Positions 5,958 to 11,230 of a DNA stretch of 11,230 nucleotides are shown here, piece by piece. The notes under the pieces were generated by a model. That model saw only the letters and a list, made by a program, of their open reading frames with translations. It was not told where the DNA came from and did no database searches. Source of the DNA: an uncultured Oscillospiraceae bacterium (GTDB taxonomy: Bacteria > Bacillota > Clostridia > Oscillospirales > Acutalibacteraceae); NCBI GenBank assembly GCA_902461995.1, contig CABQAA010000041.1:1-11230 (forward strand). Reading direction: 5' to 3'. How positions within the stretch are numbered: position 1 is the stretch's first letter; each line of letters begins with the position of its first letter. The position numbers were made by a program, and so were the translations under genes.

Positions 5958-8900
5958 ATGAAGAAATGGAAACTTCGTTTGTTCAAGTCCGGCTCTTTGG
6001 CAGTTACGGCGGCGATCCTGGCTTCGGTGATCGCCATGCCGGGCGTGCTGCCACAGGTAACCGCGTCTGAAACCCCTGGCGTCAACTGCACCAGCCGAAT
6101 CGAACCCGACACCTACATCGCCAACTCGCTTTCTGTCAAACCGGTGCGGAATTACACCGCTCTGTATAACGACGGGATGTACGACGGCGGAGACAAGTCT
6201 CTGATGCTGCCCATGGGTCCGCTCATGTACTCGGATGGCGAGACCGATCAGGTTGGAGAACTGACCTACAGGCTGCCCTATGCGGTGGACGAACTAAAAA
6301 TCACCGGCGTCGAGGTCCCGGATGACGCCAACAATGCCTTCAAGGGCTTCTGGATTTCCCAGGACGGCTACAACTGGACGGCGTTCGAAATGACGAGACT
6401 CCGGACGGCCGATGTCGTGTGCGCTTTTGCCACTACGCGCAAGGGCGTCGACTATTACGGCTCCAGCAGCGAATCCTTCCGCTATGTGAAGGTCGCGCTG
6501 GGCGGAAAATCCGTAAACGGCATCAATTATCTCTACATTCCCCCGGCCGGCTCGATGGAAACCTGCACCGAAAAGGTGGATCCGGCCGGTACGGGCGTTG
6601 TGATCGCCGAGACCAACACCGCCGCGAACGTCACCTTGGCGCGGCATAACCACTCCAACAGCTGGACCCATGACGGCGTAAAGGGCATGGCCTACAACGG
6701 TGTGCCGAACAACGGCGGCCTGGTGACCTTCAAGCTCCCCTATGCGGTGGGTTCGCTGAAAATGACCGGTACAGAGGTCTATTGGCCCACCGCCGAGGCG
6801 CGCGGCTCCAACCGGTTTCTGAGCTTCGAGGTGTCCGCCGACGGAGAAAACTGGACGTCTTTTGCCATGGCGGGCAGCGATTTCACCATGGTCAATAATC
6901 CGGGTGTTTCCGCCAGCAACAATCCTCCGAAAGTCGCCCTTCCGATCTATCGCCTAGGCGTCACCTATTACGGCACCAGCGACACCCAGTTCCAATACGT
7001 CCGGATTGCCTTCGGCCGGGATTGGGCGCCCCAGCTCTGCAACTTCTATCTCCCCGCGGAGGACCGCGGCGAGAGCTGCACCACCAAGGTGGATCCCGTC
7101 AACGTGTTCAAGAGCTTTTCGGGAACCAGCGGCGGCGATACCACCACGTATGGACGGGACAACACCCACCAGTATGACGAAACCGGCATCTTCGTCTTTA
7201 AGTCTAACATGACCGGCAGCGGCAAGATGGTCTTCGAAATGCCTTACGTGGTCAACGAGCTCAAAATGACCGGTATCGAGATCATTACGGCAGCCGTTAC
7301 CGAAACGGAACGTCCCGATCTGGCACAGTTCCGGTTTACAGGCTTCCGGGTGTCCGCCGACGGCGAGAACTGGACCGACTTCTTTATGGAGCGGACCCTG
7401 GACGGCGTGGTGTCCACCGACACGGCGCAGAAACGGCGCGAGGGCGTCATCCTCTACGGCGCCAGCAGCACCGCCTTCAAGTATATTGAAGTGACCTTTG
7501 GTAAGAACTGGATCCCCGGCATCAGCTGGTTCTATATTCCGAAACTGGGAGTCGAATCCTTCGAAATCTCCGGAGATGCGGTGCTGTATGAAGGGGAAGA
7601 CCGGACCTATACGCTGATTACAAAGCCCGCCTACGCGGTTTTGCCGGATTACACCTGGTCGGTGGAAAACGGTACCGGCACCGCCACCATCACGCAGGAA
7701 GGCGTGCTGACTGCGGGAACTCCCGGCACCGTCACCGTGAAGGTGACGGCTGACGACGACTCCGGGCTGTCGGCCAGCAAAACCGTCACGATCCTGTCCG
7801 AGAGCGGCACCGACGGCTGCACGGTAAAAGTGGATCCCGTCGATACCATTCAGGGCGTTTCGGATACCGGTTCCGCGGGTACCACCTACGGACGGAACAC
7901 CACCTACAAATACGACGGCACCGGTATTTACTGCTTCTGGAAGAATGCGCCTAACGGCGGCAAAATGGTGTTCAAAATGCCCTATCCGGTCAATGAGCTG
8001 AAAATGACCGGCGTGGAGATTATAACCAAGGGGAACATGACCAATCCGCCGAATGAATTCCGCTTCAAGGGCTTCCGGGTCTCTGCGAACGGCGAGAGCT
8101 GGACGGATCTGGAGATGGCCCGCACCCTCGACGGGTTTGTAGACGGTGAGACGGAAAGGCGCGAAGGTGTGATCCTCTACGGGGCCAGCGACACCGAGTT
8201 CCGCTTTGTGGAAGTCACCTTCGGGAAAGACTGGATTCCCGGCATCAGCTGGTTCTATCTTCCGGAACCCGAAATCATGCTGAACCACTATGATCTGACC
8301 GTGTATTCTAAGGGCCCTGTTCAGACCCTGGAGGCGACTCTCCGGGAAGGCGTGACGGGTGAGGTCACATGGTCGTCCAGTGAGCCTTCCGTGATGACGG
8401 TGGACGGCTCCGGCAAGCTGACGGCTGTGGCGCCTGGCACGGCGGTGATTACCGCGGCCGCAGGCGGATTTACGGCCGAGTGCGAAGTGACGGTAAAAGA
8501 GGGCTACGGTCCGGACGGCTGCACCACCGTGATCGACGCCTACGCCTATATCGACAACACCTCTTCCGTAGCGCCCAGCCGGACCGGCACCATTCCGATC
8601 CCTGGCGGCGTCACCTACCCGATGGTGTTCAGCACCAATCCCTTCAACGACGAGCCGATCTTTACCTATAAACTGCCTCATGCGGTCAAAGAACTGAAGA
8701 TGACCGGTATCGAGGACGCCGGTGCCGTCGGAATACAGCATTCCTTCGAATGGTTCCAGGTGTCGGCAAACGGCAAAGACTGGACGGATTTTGAGATGAC
8801 GCGCCGTTTCGACGGCGGCGGCTGGATCGGCGTCACCCTTTACGGCAAGGCCGATGAAGCATTCCAATATTTCCGCGTAAAATTCACGACGAACGCCGGC

Positions 8901-10043
8901 TGGTGTCCCGGAATCGGGCACCTGTATATCCCCCCGGCTGATCCCGGTCCGGAAGCGGACTACGGTGTGATACTGGGCGCTGCCGCCGCGAAGTCGGCCG
9001 AGGCGAAGGACGCCGGGGCCAGTTTTGCCAGAAGCGAGAATACGGGGGCGTGGCGCTTTACCACCGACACCCTGAGCTATGCACCGGGCCAGGTGACCTA
9101 TTATTTCCCCTATGCGATCACGGCGTATAAGTTCAATGTGGTAGATTCCTTCAATCCCGATTTCGCCGGCGGCTTCACCTACTGGGCCTCAGCGGACGGC
9201 GAAACCTATACCCAGCTTGATCCCGCGGCCGCGTACGGTACACTGGTTAAGGCCAGCTGGCGGGCTTATGAAACGGCGGCCTACGGCACGCTGGATGAGG
9301 AGGATGGTATCCAGTATCTGCAGGTGCGGATGTCCAGCGAGCTTTCGAGCGAGGAGCCGGGGCTGCTGTCTCTGCAGCTGAACGCTGTCGATTATCCCGA
9401 GAGAGAGCCCCTTCCCGCCTTTGAAACGCCCGACACCGCCGCAGGCGAACGGGAGCTTCTGGATCGGTTTGAGGGAGAAGGGCTGACGATCGAGGAAGGC
9501 GGAAAAGCCGCCGAGGCGTTCCAGATGGTCCACGAACAGATCGATGCGGACGGGCACGGTACCATGACGGATGTGCTGACAAGAGAGCCGGGCTATTCCG
9601 ATTCCTATCTGGTGTATCGGATGGAGGGCGACGCGACCCGCGTGGATGTCCGCGGATACCGTATGGCAGGCTGCACGGATGAGGTATGGCTCTGGACCTC
9701 TTCCAACGGGGAGGACTGGGAATTCCTCGAGGAATATGACTGGACGGAGATCGAATCCATCACCGGCGGTCCGGCGGAATTCTCGATGGCATCCTCACAG
9801 CTGCCGGCCGGCACGCGGTATATCAAAGTGGAGCTTCCCATTGTTGAAACCGTGACGGATCTGTCGCTGTATGCCGTGCAGATTCTGTATGACGGCGGCG
9901 AGGCATTAGAACCCGGCGACGATGTCCAGACCGGTGCTGTCACGCCTGTGCTGGCTCTGCTCTTTACCGCGGCGCTGTCGGGATTGACGGCTGTCGTGGC
10001 GGTTCGCAAAGGACGCAGGAAAGCACGGAATATTTCCTGCTAA
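5958..10043 (+). CDS. Giant surface protein with discoidin-like repeats and Ig-like domains
   Basis: The protein has 1361 residues. GGAGG (5943-5947) lies 10 bases before the ATG. Residues 1 to about 38 are a Sec signal peptide (MKKWKLRLFKSGS, hydrophobic core, cleavage near VTA-SET). About seven beta-sandwich repeats follow: 42-199, 200-372, 373-531, 619-772, 849-997, 998-1150 and 1158-1315. The first five open with a Cys-Thr-x-Lys/Arg-Val/Ile-Asp-like motif (TCTEKVDP, SCTTKVDP, GCTVKVDP), then LPYAVxELKMTG, a VSADGENWTxF strand and YVxVxFG...FYIP. Big_2-like domains lie at about 532-615 and 773-848. The tail DVQTG-AVTPVLALLFTAALSGL-RKGRRK resembles a degenerate sortase signal or a membrane anchor. 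The DG-NW and YVRV strands resemble F5/8 type C (discoidin) domains, so glycan binding at the cell surface is likely. No catalytic domain is seen. It closes the A-B-C operon, 21 bases after B. Confidence 0.82.
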   Translation: MKKWKLRLFKSGSLAVTAAILASVIAMPGVLPQVTASETPGVNCTSRIEPDTYIANSLSVKPVRNYTALYNDGMYDGGDKSLMLPMGPLMYSDGETDQVGELTYRLPYAVDELKITGVEVPDDANNAFKGFWISQDGYNWTAFEMTRLRTADVVCAFATTRKGVDYYGSSSESFRYVKVALGGKSVNGINYLYIPPAGSMETCTEKVDPAGTGVVIAETNTAANVTLARHNHSNSWTHDGVKGMAYNGVPNNGGLVTFKLPYAVGSLKMTGTEVYWPTAEARGSNRFLSFEVSADGENWTSFAMAGSDFTMVNNPGVSASNNPPKVALPIYRLGVTYYGTSDTQFQYVRIAFGRDWAPQLCNFYLPAEDRGESCTTKVDPVNVFKSFSGTSGGDTTTYGRDNTHQYDETGIFVFKSNMTGSGKMVFEMPYVVNELKMTGIEIITAAVTETERPDLAQFRFTGFRVSADGENWTDFFMERTLDGVVSTDTAQKRREGVILYGASSTAFKYIEVTFGKNWIPGISWFYIPKLGVESFEISGDAVLYEGEDRTYTLITKPAYAVLPDYTWSVENGTGTATITQEGVLTAGTPGTVTVKVTADDDSGLSASKTVTILSESGTDGCTVKVDPVDTIQGVSDTGSAGTTYGRNTTYKYDGTGIYCFWKNAPNGGKMVFKMPYPVNELKMTGVEIITKGNMTNPPNEFRFKGFRVSANGESWTDLEMARTLDGFVDGETERREGVILYGASDTEFRFVEVTFGKDWIPGISWFYLPEPEIMLNHYDLTVYSKGPVQTLEATLREGVTGEVTWSSSEPSVMTVDGSGKLTAVAPGTAVITAAAGGFTAECEVTVKEGYGPDGCTTVIDAYAYIDNTSSVAPSRTGTIPIPGGVTYPMVFSTNPFNDEPIFTYKLPHAVKELKMTGIEDAGAVGIQHSFEWFQVSANGKDWTDFEMTRRFDGGGWIGVTLYGKADEAFQYFRVKFTTNAGWCPGIGHLYIPPADPGPEADYGVILGAAAAKSAEAKDAGASFARSENTGAWRFTTDTLSYAPGQVTYYFPYAITAYKFNVVDSFNPDFAGGFTYWASADGETYTQLDPAAAYGTLVKASWRAYETAAYGTLDEEDGIQYLQVRMSSELSSEEPGLLSLQLNAVDYPEREPLPAFETPDTAAGERELLDRFEGEGLTIEEGGKAAEAFQMVHEQIDADGHGTMTDVLTREPGYSDSYLVYRMEGDATRVDVRGYRMAGCTDEVWLWTSSNGEDWEFLEEYDWTEIESITGGPAEFSMASSQLPAGTRYIKVELPIVETVTDLSLYAVQILYDGGEALEPGDDVQTGAVTPVLALLFTAALSGLTAVVAVRKGRRKARNISC

Positions 10044-10062
10044 TAAGAATTGAATCTCCACT

Positions 10063-10120
10063 GGAAAGCGGCGCTCCTTCAGCCTTATATCGATAAGTCG
10101 GAGCCGCCGCTTTCCTTTTT
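10063..10120 (+). terminator. Strong intrinsic terminator after gene C
   Basis: GGAAAGCGGC (10063-10072) pairs with GCCGCTTTCC (10106-10115), continued by G10073 with one of C10104/C10105 and CTCC (10074-10077) with GGAG (10100-10103), leaving one bulged C. The apical loop has a small CTTAT-ATCG-ATAAG hairpin of its own (10084-10097). Five T residues (10116-10120) follow. It starts 19 bases after the TAA of gene C and ends 23 bases before the ATG of gene D. Confidence 0.85.
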
Positions 10121-10143
10121 GGAGAATCTAAAGAGGGCCGATT

Positions 10144-10740
10144 ATGCTGGGTAAGATCCGATGTGTATTTGTCTGTATACTGACGCTGGCGGTTTGGACA
10201 ATAACCGCTTGCGGCGGAGGGGATTCTGTGGCTTTTACCGTAAACGGCGTACGTGTGGAGAAGGAAGAACTCGTCTATTATATGCGGGATTATTCCAGTC
10301 TGGCGGCCGCTGAAATGGAATCCGCCTATGGCGTGGACAGTGCCGAGGAAGGCTTTTGGGGCGGCACATACGGGGAGCTGGTCCCCTTGGAGTATCTGAA
10401 AGCCTACACGGTGGAGCGGATCGCCCGGGTCAAACTGGAACAGCTCATGGCCGGGGAACAGGGCATCGAAACGCCGCTGACCTGGACGGAGCAGCATGAA
10501 GACATGGAGAAGCAAAACCGCCGCCGCCGGGAAGATTATGAGGCCGGCCGGGTGGTGTACGGCAGTATCGAAAGGGACTTTGTCACCTATTTTGCGGATC
10601 TGTATTATGCCATGCGGGCTGGGCTGCAGGAAAAGCTGGGCCTGACTGAGGAAGCCTATGCGGCTTTGCTGGAGTCGCGGCTGGAGACGGCGGAAATCCA
10701 GTACAAGGATATGGAGGTTTCGCCGGAGGATATCGCGTGA
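10144..10740 (+). CDS. SurA-N-like lipoprotein, possible export chaperone
   Basis: The protein has 198 residues. A signal peptide ends in the lipobox ITAC with Cys23, followed by GGGDS, so it is predicted to be lipid-anchored outside the membrane. Residues 29-47, VAFTVNGVRVEKEELVYYM, match the opening of SurA/PrsA-type foldases (a short strand, VNG turn and helix). The rest is mostly helical and charged (QNRRRREDYEAG near 125-135). There is no parvulin-type prolyl isomerase domain, and the protein stops about where related proteins run on. GAGGG (10133-10137) lies 6 bases before the ATG. Promoter space is lacking because the terminator ends 23 bases earlier, so expression may depend on read-through. 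A role in folding or holding the large exported proteins of the locus is inference. Confidence 0.7.
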   Translation: MLGKIRCVFVCILTLAVWTITACGGGDSVAFTVNGVRVEKEELVYYMRDYSSLAAAEMESAYGVDSAEEGFWGGTYGELVPLEYLKAYTVERIARVKLEQLMAGEQGIETPLTWTEQHEDMEKQNRRRREDYEAGRVVYGSIERDFVTYFADLYYAMRAGLQEKLGLTEEAYAALLESRLETAEIQYKDMEVSPEDIA

Positions 10741-10895
10741 ATGCCGCGATGAGGCAGCTGTTTGGCTTTCTCGTGATGCGAGATACACACCGGATTTCAG
10801 GCGTATCGTTTTGGGGATCTTCGCGCGGGGATAGGATTCGCTTCCGCATAAGAACCCGATTACAGATATTGAGAAGTGTGTGGAGGAGATCGGAA
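10739..10895 (+). pseudogene. Possible decayed C-terminal part of gene D
   Basis: Directly after the TGA of gene D, the frame beginning at 10739 reads protein-like sequence: DEAAVWLSRDARYTPDFRRI, then a TAG at 10832-10834, then on in the same frame through NPITDIEKCVEEIGIE up to the start of gene E. In SurA-N-like lipoproteins a segment with RYTPDF-like sequence can follow the helical part. This fits one frameshift near 10738 plus one nonsense change. The alternative is a plain intergenic spacer carrying the RBS of gene E. Confidence 0.28.
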
Positions 10896-11230
10896 TTGAA
10901 CAGAAAATGGTGTGCCAGATTGGCCGCGTTGGCGCTTACGGCGTTCTGGATCTTACCTGGAACGGCCGCAGCGGAACAGGGAGAGACGTTCCGTATGGAT
11001 CATAGCAGCATCACCTATTACGGCCGGCAGGAGTTTTTGGATAACGGCGGTGTGCAGCTCAATTTTCAGTCGGGGTTTGAGGTGATCTTCACCGGCACAT
11101 CGGCCGCCGTCGGAATCGAGATTGCCGGAAGCGCCAGCGAATATATGTACAGCATTGACGGAGAGGCGTTCGTCCGGGTGCTCAATCCCACCGCCGGATA
11201 CAATTCTTTAGCCACAGGCCTTGCGGCGGG
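10896..11230 (+). CDS. Secreted SGNH/CE2-like carbohydrate esterase, N-terminal part (runs off window)
   Basis: A TTG start at 10896 follows GGAGGAG (10882-10888) by 7 bases and opens a frame that stays open to the window edge, giving 111 residues. Residues 1-26 are a Sec signal peptide (MNRKWCARLAALALTAFWIL, then an AAA-type cleavage site). The mature part reads ITYYGRQEF, NGGVQLNFQSGFEVIFTGTS, YMYSIDGE and YNSLATGLAAG. This order matches the jelly-roll domain that precedes the SGNH catalytic domain in CE2-type acetyl esterases. The catalytic Ser, Asp and His would lie beyond the window, so the assignment is provisional. It follows D by 155 bases without an obvious promoter and is probably co-transcribed with it. 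A role in deacetylating the glycan attacked by A and B is inference. Confidence 0.68.
   Translation, partial: MNRKWCARLAALALTAFWILPGTAAAEQGETFRMDHSSITYYGRQEFLDNGGVQLNFQSGFEVIFTGTSAAVGIEIAGSASEYMYSIDGEAFVRVLNPTAGYNSLATGLAA

Noticed and set aside
6954..8921. 655-codon open frame on the minus strand opposite gene C
   Set aside because: It is internally repetitive only because the sense gene is repetitive; no start signal or known family is seen.
9964..10788. 274-codon minus-strand ORF across the end of C, the terminator and D
   Set aside because: It crosses a strong terminator and is antisense to two supported genes, with no recognisable domain.
1..11230. Search for CRISPR arrays, tRNA or rRNA genes and insertion-sequence ends
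   Set aside because: No regularly spaced repeat array, cloverleaf, rRNA core or transposase with terminal repeats was seen by eye; the only long repeats are those coding for protein modules.

Overview
The window looks like a stretch of a Bacillota (Gram-positive) chromosome, probably from a Clostridia or Paenibacillaceae relative. The reasons are strong AGGAGG-type ribosome binding sites, sigma-A-like promoters, an AraC regulator divergent from a carbohydrate-type locus, lipoprotein and Sec signal peptides, a sortase-like C-terminal tail and GC-rich coding sequence. Lineage is inference from style only.

Layout. Positions 1-825 hold no convincing protein gene. They contain a possible degenerate T-box element at the left edge, a very clear intrinsic terminator (349-392), a weaker terminator-like hairpin (598-638), and a dense orphan regulatory patch (687-772) with a palindrome, a 10-bp direct repeat at 21-bp spacing and an RBS that leads only to a 5-codon ORF. 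An AraC-family regulator follows on the minus strand (826-1701, probably GTG start). It is divergent from a plus-strand operon of three large genes. The two promoters overlap antiparallel between 1753 and 1789. TGGTAC-type boxes, two of them exactly 21 bp apart, lie on the regulator's own transcription start.

The operon is: (A) 1998-4331, a lipoprotein with a low-complexity linker, a discoidin-like beta-sandwich and a right-handed parallel beta-helix; (B) 4362-5936, a close paralogue of the beta-helix with no signal peptide; (C) 5958-10043, a 1361-residue secreted protein made of about seven discoidin-like repeats and two bacterial Ig-like (Big_2-type) domains, ending in a membrane or degenerate sortase anchor. 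A strong terminator follows (10063-10120). Only 23 bases separate its T-run from the next start codon, which belongs to a small SurA-N-like lipoprotein (D, 10144-10740). D may be a shortened form of a longer protein, because the next 155 bases hold protein-like sequence in a shifted frame. The window ends inside gene E (from a TTG at 10896), the start of a secreted protein resembling the N-terminal sandwich of CE2-type SGNH carbohydrate esterases.

Working model (inference): this is a surface polysaccharide-binding and -degrading locus. The regulator senses a sugar through its cupin domain; lipoprotein A and cytoplasmic B would act on the same glycan outside and inside the cell; C would bind glycan at the surface; D would assist folding of exported proteins; E would remove acetyl groups. 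No substrate can be named from sequence alone.
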